Source: an uncultured Gemmiger sp.
Lineage (GTDB): Bacteria > Bacillota > Clostridia > Oscillospirales > Ruminococcaceae
Direction: 5' to 3'
DNA: 64,000 bases
Assembly (NCBI GenBank): GCA_934502625.1
Contig: CAKSUQ010000006.1
Coordinates: 36,355 to 100,354 of the forward strand
The position numbers and the translations under genes were made by a program. Position 1 is the first letter of the stretch, and each line of letters opens with the position of its first letter. The notes below the pieces were generated by a model, which was not told where the DNA came from, did no database searches, and saw only the letters and a program-made list of their open reading frames with translations. This document shows positions 33,264 to 42,311 of this stretch, piece after piece.

Positions 33264-33952
33264 TGTGCAGCACCCTCCTTCTGTTCTTCCTTGGCGGCGT
33301 CGATCTTCTCGAGCATGACGTCGCCGCAGCTCTTGCGCTCAATGGGCTTGTTCAGCTTGCGCTCCAGCCAGACACAGCCGGCCATCAGGCAGCCAAAGAC
33401 GAAGAAGCCGCCCGGCGCGGAGTTCATGACGGTCATGCGGTCCACGCTCTCGGGGATGATGGTAATGCCCATCCAGGTGCCGCTGCCGATGATCTCACGG
33501 ATGGAGGACATGAGCAGCATGGTCAGGATGTAGCCGATGCCCATGCCCAGACCGTCCAGCGCAGAGTCCACGATGGTGTTCTTGCAGGCGAACATCTCGG
33601 CACGGCCCAGAATGATGCAGTTGACGACGATCAGCGCCAGATACACGCCCAGCGCCTTGTACAGGTCGGGCACGAACGCCTGCAGCACCATCTGCACGAC
33701 GGTGACAAACGTGGCGATGATGACGATGTAGCACGGCAGATGCACCTTGGCCGGGATGACCTTGCGCAGTGCCGAGATAACGATGTTGGAGCAGACCAGA
33801 ACGAACGTCATGGCCAGGCCCATGCCCACAGCGCCGGAAACGGTGGTGGTGACAGCCAGTGCGGAGCAGCAGCCCAGCACCAGGCGCAGAACGGGGTTCT
33901 CACGGATGATGCCCGCGGTAAAAACCTTCCACTTGCTCGGTTTTTCGTTCAT
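33260..33952 (-). CDS. rnfE: Rnf complex subunit RnfE
   Basis: 230 residues, six helices, with ENPVLRLVLGCCSALAVTTT and VNCIILGRAEMFA, the cysteine motifs that pair with those of RnfA. A charged tail follows the last helix (ERKSCGDVMLEKIDAAKEEQKEG). Two bases separate it from rnfG. Confidence 0.95.
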   Translation of the reverse strand: MNEKPSKWKVFTAGIIRENPVLRLVLGCCSALAVTTTVSGAVGMGLAMTFVLVCSNIVISALRKVIPAKVHLPCYIVIIATFVTVVQMVLQAFVPDLYKALGVYLALIVVNCIILGRAEMFACKNTIVDSALDGLGMGIGYILTMLLMSSIREIIGSGTWMGITIIPESVDRMTVMNSAPGGFFVFGCLMAGCVWLERKLNKPIERKSCGDVMLEKIDAAKEEQKEGAAQ

Positions 33953-33954
33953 CG

Positions 33955-34530
33955 TTACTGCACCCCCTTGATCTCATTGTTGTAGCAGTCGATGGCTGCG
34001 TTGATGGCGTTGAACGCGCCGTTGCTGGAATACGTTGCACCGGCAATGCTGTCCACGGGGCTGCCGGAAGCGACCTCTCCCCCGTTCCAGCCGATGAAGC
34101 CGGCGGCGAAGGAATCGTCGGAGACCTTGGAGCCGATGCCGGTGGTCTGGGTGGAGCCGTCGATGGAGATACCGGAAATGGCACCCTCGGCGTCAAAGGC
34201 AACGTAGACCGTGACGTCCTTGCCGGAGTAACCGGAGGCCGCAGCCTTGACGGCGACATCGCCGTTCGCGGTCCTGACAGCACCCTCGACGCTGGCGGTG
34301 GTCAGACCGTCGATGGCAGTCATGCTGTCGGTGGTCGTGCCCTCGGGCAGGACGGAGACATAGGCGGCCAGGGTCTCGGCCTGGGTGTTTTCCGCAATGA
34401 TGGGGGCGGTGATGTCGTTCAGCACAGCCAGCAGCGCGCTGCAGACCAGGCAGATGACGACGAGCACGATGACGGGCAGCACAAGCTCCTTGAAAGTGCT
34501 CTGCTTCTCGGTGGTTTGCTTTTCAGCCAT
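33955..34530 (-). CDS. rnfG: Rnf complex subunit RnfG (FMN-binding)
   Basis: 191 residues from the ATG at 34528-34530, sharing one base with the rnfD stop (TAATG). One N-terminal membrane helix, then an extracytoplasmic FMN-binding domain with the flavinylation motif AGATYSSNGA, whose threonine carries covalently bound FMN in the family. Confidence 0.95.
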   Translation of the reverse strand: MAEKQTTEKQSTFKELVLPVIVLVVICLVCSALLAVLNDITAPIIAENTQAETLAAYVSVLPEGTTTDSMTAIDGLTTASVEGAVRTANGDVAVKAAASGYSGKDVTVYVAFDAEGAISGISIDGSTQTTGIGSKVSDDSFAAGFIGWNGGEVASGSPVDSIAGATYSSNGAFNAINAAIDCYNNEIKGVQ

Positions 34531-35486
34531 TATTCCGCACCGCCTTTCTTGGCTTTTTTGGGCTTTTTGTAGCCCAGCGGCGTCTGGTGGCCCCAGGCGT
34601 TGAACCACGGGGTCATCAGGTTGCCCAGCAGGATGGCGTAGCTCATGCCCTCATTCATCGAGCCGAAGTGGCGGATGAGGAAGGTGATGAGGCCGATAAA
34701 CACGCCGTAGAACAGCTTGCCCCTGGTGGTGAACGGGCTGGTCACGTAGTCCGTCGCCATAAAGACGGCACCGAACAAAAGACCGCCGGACATGCACTCG
34801 ATCAGGGCGGTGTAGGCACTGCCGGTGTTGAGCGCAGTCAGCACAAAGACCGTGGCAACGATGGTCACGGGGATGGTGGCCTGGATGGTCCGGGTGGCAA
34901 CCAGGTAGGCGAAGCCCAGCAGGATGGCCAGCACGCAGACCTCGCCCATCATGCCGCCGCGGAAGCCCAAAAAGACGTCCAGCAGGGGCAGCGTGGTCTT
35001 GTCGGCCACGGCCAACGGCGTGGCGGAGGCCAGCGCGTCAACGGCCATGTCGGGGTAGACGTAGGCGGTCATGCGGGAGGTGAAGCCGAGGAACAGTACG
35101 ATACGGCCCACCAGCGCGGGGTTGGCGAAGTTGTAGCCAAGGCCGCCGAACAGCTGTTTCGTGATGACGATGGCGACGAACGCGCCGACAACGGCGATCC
35201 AGAGCGGCATGCCCACGGGCATGTTCAGCGCCAGAATGATGCCGGTGACAACGGCGGACAGATCACCCGCGGTGTTCGGCTTTTTCAGCAGCATTTCATA
35301 TAAGTATTCAAACGCCACACAGGCCAGAGTGGTCACAGCGACCAGCACCAGCGCCTGCACGCCGAAGATCAGACCCGCGGCCAGCACGGCGGGCAGCAGC
35401 GCAATGACAACATTGCCCATCAGCCCGCGGGTGGTGGATGCTTCGCGGATATGCGGCGAGGCGGTAACGATCAGACGATCTTCCAT
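34530..35486 (-). CDS. rnfD: Rnf complex subunit RnfD
   Basis: 318 residues, multiple membrane helices. The covalent FMN site SATPLA is present in DALASATPLAVADKTT. Basic C-terminal tail KKPKKAKKGG. Three bases after rnfC. Confidence 0.95.
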   Translation of the reverse strand: MEDRLIVTASPHIREASTTRGLMGNVVIALLPAVLAAGLIFGVQALVLVAVTTLACVAFEYLYEMLLKKPNTAGDLSAVVTGIILALNMPVGMPLWIAVVGAFVAIVITKQLFGGLGYNFANPALVGRIVLFLGFTSRMTAYVYPDMAVDALASATPLAVADKTTLPLLDVFLGFRGGMMGEVCVLAILLGFAYLVATRTIQATIPVTIVATVFVLTALNTGSAYTALIECMSGGLLFGAVFMATDYVTSPFTTRGKLFYGVFIGLITFLIRHFGSMNEGMSYAILLGNLMTPWFNAWGHQTPLGYKKPKKAKKGGAE

Positions 35487-35489
35487 GGG

Positions 35490-36827
35490 TTATTTGCCTC
35501 CTTTCCGCAGCTCGGCCATGTACCAGCCCTTTGCCAGACCCATCGTCTGACTGACGGGGCGCTTGGCGGGGCAGGCGTAGGTACAGCTGCCGCAGGCCAC
35601 GCACAGATCGACGCAGCGTGCTTTCAGCGCAGCAAAGTCCTTGTTGGCGAAGTCCTGCGCGATGACGACGGGTTCCAGACCCATCGGGCAGGCTTCGATG
35701 CAGCGGCCGCAGCGGATGCAGGCAGACGCCTCCGGCAGGGCGGCGGCCTTCTTGCTGAAGAGCAGCAGGCCGTTGTTCTGCTTGAGCACCGGGAAGTCCG
35801 CGCTGGGCGCGGCAGCACCCATCATGGGGCCGCCGAAGATGATCTTGCCCAGCTCGACGCCCTCCTTGACGCCGCCGCAGGCGTCGATGACGTCGCGGTA
35901 CAGCGTGCCGATGGGGACCTCGATGTTCTGGGGCTTGGCGATGGCGTCGCCCTCGACAGTGACGCGCTTCGACACCAGAGGGATGCCGGTCTTGAGGAAC
36001 TTGCCCAAGGTCGAGACGGAGGTCACGTTCATGATGACGCAGCCTGCGTCGGCAGGCAGACCCGGCTTGCCGGAGGGGCCGACCTGCGGCACTTCGCGGC
36101 CGGTGCAGGTCTCGACGAGCGTTTTCTCGGCACCCTGCGGGTAGCGCATGGGCAGACCCTTGACCTCGACGCCCTTCATCTCGCGGGTCAGCGAGGCCAG
36201 CAGGTCGATGCACTCCGGCTTGTTGCGCTCGATGCCAATGATGCAGTGCGGGATCTCGCAGTACTTCATGACAGCGGCGATGCCGGAGATGATCGTGTCG
36301 CTGCACTCCAGCATCTCGCGGCAGTCGGTCGTCAGGTAGGGCTCGCACTCGGCTGCGTTGATGAGCAGCGTGTCAATGGTGTTGGCCGCCAGCTTGACGT
36401 GCGTCGGGAAGCCTGCGCCGCCGACGCCGACGAGGCCGCAGGCCTGCACGGCTTCCATCAGGCTGGCCTTGTCGGTGACGACGGGCGGCACGCAGGCCGG
36501 GTCGACCGTCTGCTGCCCGTCGGTCTTGATGGCGACGGCCGTTGCCATACTGCCGTTTGCCATGCGCAGCGGGGCGACATCCTGCACGACGCCGGACACG
36601 CTGGAGTAGATGTTGGCGGAGACAAAACCGCCGGCCTTGCCGATCATGGTACCGACCATGACCGCGTCGCCTTTTTTGACGACAGGCTCTGCGGGCGCGC
36701 CGATGTGCATCGACATGGGAATGACAACGTGCTCAGGCACCGGCATTTTGTTGGTCGGCTGCCCGGCGGTCGCCTTCGTGTGCGGCACAGCCGCACCCTT
36801 AGCAGAGCGCTTTAGGGACTTGAACAA
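35490..36827 (-). CDS. rnfC: Rnf complex subunit RnfC
   Basis: 445 residues. Soluble NADH/FMN-binding module (GLVGVGGAGFPTHVK and NAAECEPYLTTDCREML), SLBB-like segment, and two 4Fe-4S clusters: CIRCGRCIEACPMG and CVACGSCTYACPAKRP. NAD-reducing end of the Rnf ferredoxin:NAD oxidoreductase. First gene of the operon, with promoter and a ~75-base leader upstream. Confidence 0.95.
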   Translation of the reverse strand: MFKSLKRSAKGAAVPHTKATAGQPTNKMPVPEHVVIPMSMHIGAPAEPVVKKGDAVMVGTMIGKAGGFVSANIYSSVSGVVQDVAPLRMANGSMATAVAIKTDGQQTVDPACVPPVVTDKASLMEAVQACGLVGVGGAGFPTHVKLAANTIDTLLINAAECEPYLTTDCREMLECSDTIISGIAAVMKYCEIPHCIIGIERNKPECIDLLASLTREMKGVEVKGLPMRYPQGAEKTLVETCTGREVPQVGPSGKPGLPADAGCVIMNVTSVSTLGKFLKTGIPLVSKRVTVEGDAIAKPQNIEVPIGTLYRDVIDACGGVKEGVELGKIIFGGPMMGAAAPSADFPVLKQNNGLLLFSKKAAALPEASACIRCGRCIEACPMGLEPVVIAQDFANKDFAALKARCVDLCVACGSCTYACPAKRPVSQTMGLAKGWYMAELRKGGK

Positions 36828-36877
36828 TCTAATTTCCCCCGTTTCTCCTTTTTCTCACCGTGCGGGCAATCTGCTCC

Positions 36878-36897
36878 CCCGCGCGGTGGATAACAAT
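36878..36897 (-). promoter_or_regulatory. Iteron-like box in the rnf leader
   Basis: Minus strand TTGTTATCCACCGCGCGGGG; the first 14 bases equal array box 24084. It lies just downstream of the expected rnf transcription start. Confidence 0.4.
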
Positions 36898-36905
36898 ACA
36901 GATTC

Positions 36906-36933
36906 ATTGTACCATTTTTGGGTGTCAAGTCAA
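36906..36933 (-). promoter_or_regulatory. Promoter of the rnf operon
   Basis: Minus strand TTGACT (36928-36933), 16-base spacer ending TGG, TACAAT (36906-36911); a second TTGACA follows immediately but is too close to the -10. Confidence 0.7.
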
Positions 36934-37042
36934 GCAATCTGATGAGACAAACAGGCGATTTTGCACCGAACGCGCAAGATTTGCAACAATTTTCGCAATC
37001 GTTGCAGGGTGCGAGAATTGTGTAAAAATTAACAAAGCTACA

Positions 37043-37074
37043 AAGAAAATCCCGGCAGGGTCACTGCCGGGATG
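37043..37074 (-). terminator. Terminator of the PepV-like gene
   Basis: Minus strand ATCCCGGCAG, TGACC loop, CTGCCGGGAT then TTTCTTTG. Confidence 0.85.
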
Positions 37075-37129
37075 TGGGATACAATATTGTGTTCGAGTGG
37101 CGGTGTCCACTTTGTTTGCAAAGAAGGAA

Positions 37130-38533
37130 TTACAGCTCGATCTCCTGCAGACGCAGCAGCGCCAGAATGTAAATTTTCAGCGCCTCGATAAGCTTTTCAA
37201 ACGGGGTGCCCTCGTTGGCGCCGTGCATCGGACCCGCGAAATCGGGGATCTTGATGTCGGTGTGCTCCGGGCCGAAGCTGACGGCATACGGGAAGTGCCG
37301 CGCGTAGGTGCCGCCGCCCATCGTGAAGGGGCGTTTGCCCTCGCCGGTCACGTCATTGTAGGTGGTGATCAGCGTCTGGATGGCCGGGCTGTCCGCGTCG
37401 ATGTAGAAGGGCACGCGGCTCGTCACATTCTCGATTTTTGCCGATGTGCCGCAGACTTTCTCCATAGCCGCCGTCATCTTTTCGGGGTCGGTGTTCGTGG
37501 GGTAACGGCAGTCGAAGCTCTGGCGGATGACGCCATCCTGCATCTCGATCGTGCCGCCGATGATCGTCAGCGGGTCAAACAGGCCGTCGTCCGCTGCGAT
37601 GCCCAGCGCACTGCCGTCGGTGGAGGCGTGCAGCGTGTGCAGCACCTGCAGGTAGGCTTCCTCCTGCGGGGTGCAAACACCGCTCTTGAGCAGGCAGTCA
37701 ACGATGAGGCCGATGGCGTTGACGGTGCCCTCCGGCATGGCGGCGTGGCCGCTCTTACCCCAGCCGCGGATGACGGTCGCGCCGCCCTCCCCAGCCTCGA
37801 AGGTCACGCCCTCGCAGGGAACCAGCGTGCCCGCGCCGACCTGCACCGTGCAGGAGGCGCGGTCTGGCACAGCGTTGTGGGCGACGCCGCCCTCGAACGC
37901 CGTGATGATGCCGCCCTCAAACTTCGGGCTGACGATCTCGCCGTTGAAGCCGCCCTTCTCGCCGTTGCAGACCGGGAACTCGGCGTCGGGGGTGAAGCAG
38001 AACGCGGGCATCGGGAAATGCTCGGCGTAGTAGTCTACGTCGTGCATGTTGGTCTCCTCGTTAGCGCCCAGCAGTGCGCGGACGGGGTATTTCAGCGCAA
38101 CACCGTTGTCCTTCAGGTATTTCAGCGCGTACAGGCAGAGGATGCTGGGGCCTTTGTCGTCGGCGACACCGCGGCCAAGCAGCCAGCCGTCCCGCACGCG
38201 GACGGTGTAGGGGTCGGCGTCCCAGCCGTTGCCTTCGGGTACGACGTCGGTGTGGGTGATGGTCGCCAGAAACTTCTGGCCGTCGGCGATCTCGCCGGTC
38301 TGCGCCCAGCCGATGTAGCTGTCGGCGTTGTAGGTGGCAAGGCCGAGCTCCTCGGCAATCTCCAGCGCCTTCGCCAGCGCGGCCTTGGGGCCGGGGCCGA
38401 ACGGCGCGCCCGGCTCCGGCGTGCCTTCGACGCTGGGCACAGCTACCAGACGGGTGATGTCGCGCAGGATGTTCTCACGGTTTTCTTCGGCAAAAGCGTC
38501 GATCGACGCCCAGCGCGGGTCGTTTGCGTTCAT
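37130..38533 (-). CDS. M20 family dipeptidase, PepV/Sapep-like
   Basis: 467 residues from the ATG at 38531-38533 with AGGAGG upstream. Metal ligand motifs of the M20 family in order: THTDVVPEG, GVADDKGP (bridging Asp), GANEETN (Glu-Glu) and TPDAEFP, with a lid domain inserted. Length and motifs fit the Mn/Zn-dependent dipeptidase PepV group. Cytosolic peptide turnover. Confidence 0.92.
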   Translation of the reverse strand: MNANDPRWASIDAFAEENRENILRDITRLVAVPSVEGTPEPGAPFGPGPKAALAKALEIAEELGLATYNADSYIGWAQTGEIADGQKFLATITHTDVVPEGNGWDADPYTVRVRDGWLLGRGVADDKGPSILCLYALKYLKDNGVALKYPVRALLGANEETNMHDVDYYAEHFPMPAFCFTPDAEFPVCNGEKGGFNGEIVSPKFEGGIITAFEGGVAHNAVPDRASCTVQVGAGTLVPCEGVTFEAGEGGATVIRGWGKSGHAAMPEGTVNAIGLIVDCLLKSGVCTPQEEAYLQVLHTLHASTDGSALGIAADDGLFDPLTIIGGTIEMQDGVIRQSFDCRYPTNTDPEKMTAAMEKVCGTSAKIENVTSRVPFYIDADSPAIQTLITTYNDVTGEGKRPFTMGGGTYARHFPYAVSFGPEHTDIKIPDFAGPMHGANEGTPFEKLIEALKIYILALLRLQEIEL

Positions 38534-38562
38534 AAAGGGAATCCTCCTGAGGTTTTTCTTTA

Positions 38563-38590
38563 AGTATACCACATTGGCGGAATTTGTAAA
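38563..38590 (-). promoter_or_regulatory. Promoter of the PepV-like gene
   Basis: Minus strand TTTACA (38585-38590), 16-base spacer ending TGTGG, TATACT (38563-38568). Confidence 0.65.
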
Positions 38591-38596
38591 CAGTAT

Positions 38597-39022
38597 TCAC
38601 CGCATACTTCCCTCCCCGCCCATCAACGAAGTCATTTCCTCAATGCGTTCCAGCGGGAACGGCGGCGCGCAGAGCGGGCGCATCGCGATGCTCATCAGCA
38701 TCATCGGATTGTCGTCGGCGGCAATGCGGTTTGACGCCAACTTGCCGCACAGGCGGCAGCGGTGGATGATCGCCCACTCGCCGCTTTTGCGCACCCAGAC
38801 GGCGATCGGCTCCATCTGGCCGCCGCAGTCGGCGGCGCGGTCGCCGGGTTCGTCGTCCAGATGCAGGCTGGTCAGACAGTTGGGGCAATGGTTGCGGTGC
38901 TGTGTGCCCGCCCCGATGGGCACGACGACCCGCCCGCAGTGCTTGCAGGTGAAAGTGTCGTCGCAGCGATGGGTTTTATAGTAGTTGTTTTGATATTGCT
39001 TGCGTTTGTTTTCGCGGTTCAT
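38597..39022 (-). CDS. RNHCP domain zinc-ribbon protein
   Basis: 141 residues with FTCKHCGRVV and HRNHCPNCLTSLH; the RNHCP string is the signature that names the domain. Two further CxxC knuckles (CRLCGK and DCGG) suggest a second zinc site. Members are small and uncharacterised, thought to bind RNA or DNA. Reads toward the PepV-like gene; its stop overlaps the PepV promoter region. Confidence 0.85.
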   Translation of the reverse strand: MNRENKRKQYQNNYYKTHRCDDTFTCKHCGRVVVPIGAGTQHRNHCPNCLTSLHLDDEPGDRAADCGGQMEPIAVWVRKSGEWAIIHRCRLCGKLASNRIAADDNPMMLMSIAMRPLCAPPFPLERIEEMTSLMGGEGSMR

Positions 39023-39168
39023 GGATTGTCCTCCCGAATTTCAGAAAGTGAATACGAAATCCGTATGGGAGGAACGCGGTTTTGTGAGCAAACAGCGCGA
39101 CCTCCCGGTCAGCGCACAAGCTCCAAAGCACCTAGTTTCAAAAAGCAGTTCTCCTTATGGTTGTATGA

Positions 39169-39198
39169 TGTAGGGGGCGGCGTCCCCGACGCCCCGCG
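39169..39198. repeat. Palindromic intergenic repeat, family A, copy 3 (inverted)
   Basis: TGTAGGGGGCGGCGTCCCCG then ACGCCCCGC. Confidence 0.8.
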
Positions 39199-39203
39199 TT
39201 GCG

Positions 39204-39227
39204 CGGCGGCATGAGGGCATGCCGCCG
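39204..39227. terminator. Palindrome after sdaAA
   Basis: CGGCGGCATG/CATGCCGCCG with an AGGG loop, downstream of the sdaAA stop; lacks a long T tract. Confidence 0.5.
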
Positions 39228-39252
39228 TACAGATAGTTGTACCGGCGCGCCG

Positions 39253-40143
39253 TTAATCTTCCTCTTCCACACTGTTCATCGTCACGATGTCGCAGATGGC
39301 GCGGCCGGTCGGGGTGCCCGCCAAGCCGCCGATGCCCGTCTCGCGCAGATCCTTGCTCATGGCGTTGCCGACCTCGGCCATCGCGTCGATGACCTCGTCG
39401 GCGGGGATGTGCCCCACGACGCCCGCCAGTGCCATATCGGCGGCGGACACGGCGTTCATTGCGCCGATGACGTTGCGCTTGATGCAGGGAATTTCCACCA
39501 GCCCCGCCACGGGGTCGCAGACAAGCCCTTCGAGGTTCGTCAGCGCCATGGCGAAGGCCTCGGCGCACTGCTCGGCTGTGCCGCCCTTGATGTCGACGAG
39601 CGCGGCGGCGGCCATGGCACTGGCGGCACCGACCTCAGCCTGACAGCCGCCCTCCGCCCCGGCCAGCGTGGCGCGGGCGGCCACGACCTGCCCGAACCCG
39701 GCGGCGATGTAGAGTGCGCGGTGTATGGCGGGCTCGTCGGCCAGCCCGCGCCGCCACAGCGGCAGCAGCACCGCCGGCAGCACGCCGCAGCTGCCCGCCG
39801 TGGGCGCGGCGACAATGCGCTTCATGCAGGCGTTGCACTCGGCGGTTTTCAGCGCCTCGGCCATGACGTCGGCGAAAAAGCCGTCAGCGTACAGCGCCCC
39901 GCGGGCAGCCGCCACGCTGATCTTCGCCGCGTCGCCGCCCGCAAAGCCGCTCATCGAGCGGTCGGTCCCGCAGTAGCCGTCGCTGGTGGCGCACATGACT
40001 GACCACAGCCGGTGCATCTCAGCTTCGCTTTCGGCGCGGGTCAGGCCGCTTTCAGCCAAGTCGCTTTCGAGAATGACCTCGTACAGCGGGCGGCCGCTAT
40101 CCTTGCAGACCTCGACCATATCGCGAACAGAGGCAAAAGCCAT
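39253..40143 (-). CDS. sdaAA: L-serine ammonia-lyase, alpha subunit
   Basis: 296 residues. The iron-sulphur ligands of the family appear in CNACMKRIVAAPTAGSCG and in the later CDPVAGLVEIPC block. Deaminates L-serine to pyruvate. Paired with the beta subunit gene 13 bases upstream, the two-gene form usual in Firmicutes. Confidence 0.95.
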   Translation of the reverse strand: MAFASVRDMVEVCKDSGRPLYEVILESDLAESGLTRAESEAEMHRLWSVMCATSDGYCGTDRSMSGFAGGDAAKISVAAARGALYADGFFADVMAEALKTAECNACMKRIVAAPTAGSCGVLPAVLLPLWRRGLADEPAIHRALYIAAGFGQVVAARATLAGAEGGCQAEVGAASAMAAAALVDIKGGTAEQCAEAFAMALTNLEGLVCDPVAGLVEIPCIKRNVIGAMNAVSAADMALAGVVGHIPADEVIDAMAEVGNAMSKDLRETGIGGLAGTPTGRAICDIVTMNSVEEED

Positions 40144-40156
40144 CTCCTCATCCCCT

Positions 40157-40822
40157 TTACAAATTCAAAATTGTGACCTTAACGATGCCCGGCTGGCTGC
40201 GCAGCTGCCCGGCGATCTCGTCGGGGATCGGCTCGTCGCATTCCAGCACCATGACGGCGTAGCCGCCTGCCGTCGAGCGGTACAGCTGCATCGTTGCGAT
40301 GTTGACGCCGTGCTCGCTCAGGCAGGTGGTGACGGCGGCCACATGGCCGGGCGTGTCTTGGTTGTGGACGATCAGCGTGTTGTGGTCGCCGCCAAAATTC
40401 GTCGTGATGCCGTCGATCTGGCAGATGTTGATGCGCCCGCCGCCGATGGATGCGCCCACGACCTCCAGCTTGCGCCCCGATGCGCCGGTTAGGCGCAGCA
40501 CGGCGGTGTTGGGGTGCGCGCCGCGCAGATTGATCGTACCAATGTGAAAATGCAGCCCGATCTCCTTGGCGATGGCAAAGCTGTTCGGGATGCGGTCGTC
40601 GTCGGGCTGCATCGCCAGCAGCCCGGCCACCAGCGCCCGGTCGGTGCCGTGGCCGCGCCCCGTGGCGGCAAAGCTGCCGTAGAGCAGGATCTCGGCCTCG
40701 GCGGGCTGCTCGCCCAGCAGGCGGCGCGCCGTGCTGCCAATGCGCACCGCGCCCGCCGTATGGCTGCTGGAAGGGCCGGTCATCACAGGCCCCAGCACAT
40801 CAAATAACCGCATCGCGGACAC
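40157..40822 (-). CDS. sdaAB: L-serine ammonia-lyase, beta subunit
   Basis: 221 residues: FDVLGPVMTGPSSSHTAGAVRIG, the family signature, then GHGTDRALVAGLLAM, and a C-terminal ACT domain (NTLIVHNQDTPGHVAAVTTCL). Promoter at 40914-40942 with a ~90-base leader. Confidence 0.95.
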   Translation of the reverse strand: MSAMRLFDVLGPVMTGPSSSHTAGAVRIGSTARRLLGEQPAEAEILLYGSFAATGRGHGTDRALVAGLLAMQPDDDRIPNSFAIAKEIGLHFHIGTINLRGAHPNTAVLRLTGASGRKLEVVGASIGGGRINICQIDGITTNFGGDHNTLIVHNQDTPGHVAAVTTCLSEHGVNIATMQLYRSTAGGYAVMVLECDEPIPDEIAGQLRSQPGIVKVTILNL

Positions 40823-40913
40823 CTCACTTTATAAATATGGTAGAAAAATTCAGGGCACGGCCTGCATCAACTCCCGCAGCCACGCAGGGTGGGGCGGCCT
40901 TGTGTATAAAGTC

Positions 40914-40942
40914 AGTATAGCCGATTCGCTTTGGGATTGCAA
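40914..40942 (-). promoter_or_regulatory. Promoter of sdaAB-sdaAA
   Basis: Minus strand TTGCAA (40937-40942), 17-base spacer, TATACT (40914-40919). Confidence 0.75.
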
Positions 40943-40982
40943 GGCGCAGAGAAAATGCAAAAAAATGTAAATAAAAAGACCA

Positions 40983-41019
40983 AAACCCCTGACGAATCAA
41001 AGATTCATCAGGGGTTTTG
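40983..41019 (-). terminator. Terminator after the tRNA-Ser remnant
   Basis: Minus strand AAAACCCCTGATGAATC, TTT loop, GATTCGTCAGGGGTTTTG. Confidence 0.85.
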
Positions 41020-41020
41020 T

Positions 41021-41085
41021 TGGCGGAGTAAGAGAGATTTGAACTCTCGCGGCGGTTTCCCACCCTACGCCCTTAGCAGGGGCGC
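41021..41085 (-). pseudogene. 3' part of tRNA-Ser (GCT), left attachment site of the element
   Basis: Minus strand carries the anticodon arm CGCCC-CTGCTAA-GGGCG (anticodon GCT), the long variable arm, T arm with TTCAAAT, and ACTCCG plus CCA, but the acceptor 5' strand and D arm are missing: upstream of the anticodon stem the sequence is unrelated. The tRNA terminator is intact. A tyrosine recombinase gene starts 75 bases away, so this is the chromosome-element junction with crossover in the anticodon arm. Confidence 0.88.
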
Positions 41086-41159
41086 ATGAGTGTTGAACTA
41101 TTGACGATGTATCGAAGAAATATATTTGCTTGTACACACTGAGAACACACCAAGAAACG

Positions 41160-42281
41160 TTATACAGGAAGACGGTTCACAGCGTCGAGCTTGACGGCAA
41201 GGGAGATGTGACCGTAGCTGTTGGCGAGGGCAAGGTTCTTGCCGTTGGAGTGACCAATAATGGAATTTATAACGACCTCGGACACGGAGGGGACAAGCTC
41301 TTGCAGACGGGTATAGCAGGTGTGGCGCTGGCAGTAGCTGCCCAAGGGGCGGATGCCTGCACGCTGGCACATAATTTTCCAGTTGGAGTAGTAGTCGTTT
41401 TCGTCGTAGGCGACAAGTCCGTACCGCGCTTTGGGCAGGACGGAACGAACGACGGGGACAATACAGTCTGCAATGGGGATTTCGCGGTTTTTGCCCGCGG
41501 CGGTCTTAATGCCGCCGACAATGACCTGCCCGGTGGGGTCCACATCGGCAGGGTTCTGGGCGAACAACTCGCCGGTGCGCATACCTGTGTATGCCATAAT
41601 AAGCGCGTAGCCGGTCATAGGGTCCTGCGTAGCGCGCCAATCTGACCAAAGGGCTTGCATTTCCTCCGGCGTGCGGGCATCCTTGGCCGTGGGCGGCTTG
41701 CTGGGCAATTCAAGACAGCGGATCATATTAGAGGATTCGTGCGGGCAGACCTTTTCCAGCACGGCGGCGTCCACAATTTTTTGCAGCAGGGTTTTTGCGT
41801 CGCGCTTGGGGTAAAACGCGCCCTCTATGCCGTCCAGAAGGTTTTGCAGCTCAAAATAACGCAGGCTGGAAACGTCGCGCTCGTAAAGGGGTTCCAGACG
41901 TTTATAGGCGGTAAGGTAGTGGCTGCGCTTGTCGGGGGAGATTTCGTTCCATTTGCTGGATTTTTGCACCTGATCGAACATCTGGGCAACGGTATAAGAC
42001 CTTGTGCCGCCGTTTTGCACCGTGCGGAGCTGGGGCAGGTAGTTGATGGCATCGGCGCGGGTGGCGAAACCGCCCTTTGTGCGCTCGGACACAATGACAC
42101 CGTGGCGCTTGACACGCACACGGCACGACCAAGTGCGGCCGCGCTTGAAAACCGTGCCGGTGCCGTTGGGGTTGCGGGGCTTTTTGACGGGGGCAGCGGA
42201 GGTGGACACCTGCTTTTTACCGCAGAACATGCAGTAGACGGAAATATCCGGGATTTCCTGTTTACATTTTATGCAGAGCAC
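41160..42281 (-). CDS. int: Tyrosine recombinase/integrase with N-terminal zinc ribbon
   Basis: 373 residues from GTG 42279-42281, placed 7 bases after AGGAGG. Starts with a zinc ribbon (CIKCKQEI...CMFCGKK), then an AP2-like arm-binding segment (GTGTVFKRGRTWSCRVRVKRHG), a core-binding domain, and the catalytic domain: arginine in TGMRTGEL, RHT in YCQRHTCYTRL, His in IIGHSN and the tyrosine in NSYGHIS. The first histidine of the usual HxxR is replaced (GSYCQR). It should carry out integration at the adjacent tRNA-Ser. Confidence 0.92.
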   Translation of the reverse strand: MLCIKCKQEIPDISVYCMFCGKKQVSTSAAPVKKPRNPNGTGTVFKRGRTWSCRVRVKRHGVIVSERTKGGFATRADAINYLPQLRTVQNGGTRSYTVAQMFDQVQKSSKWNEISPDKRSHYLTAYKRLEPLYERDVSSLRYFELQNLLDGIEGAFYPKRDAKTLLQKIVDAAVLEKVCPHESSNMIRCLELPSKPPTAKDARTPEEMQALWSDWRATQDPMTGYALIMAYTGMRTGELFAQNPADVDPTGQVIVGGIKTAAGKNREIPIADCIVPVVRSVLPKARYGLVAYDENDYYSNWKIMCQRAGIRPLGSYCQRHTCYTRLQELVPSVSEVVINSIIGHSNGKNLALANSYGHISLAVKLDAVNRLPV

Positions 42282-42311
42282 GGGGGCACCTCCTGACATG
42301 AAAAGATAGAT

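Noticed and set aside
31779..33533. 584-codon plus-strand frame opposite rnfB, rnfA and rnfE
   Set aside because: Shadow of three conserved membrane and iron-sulphur proteins.
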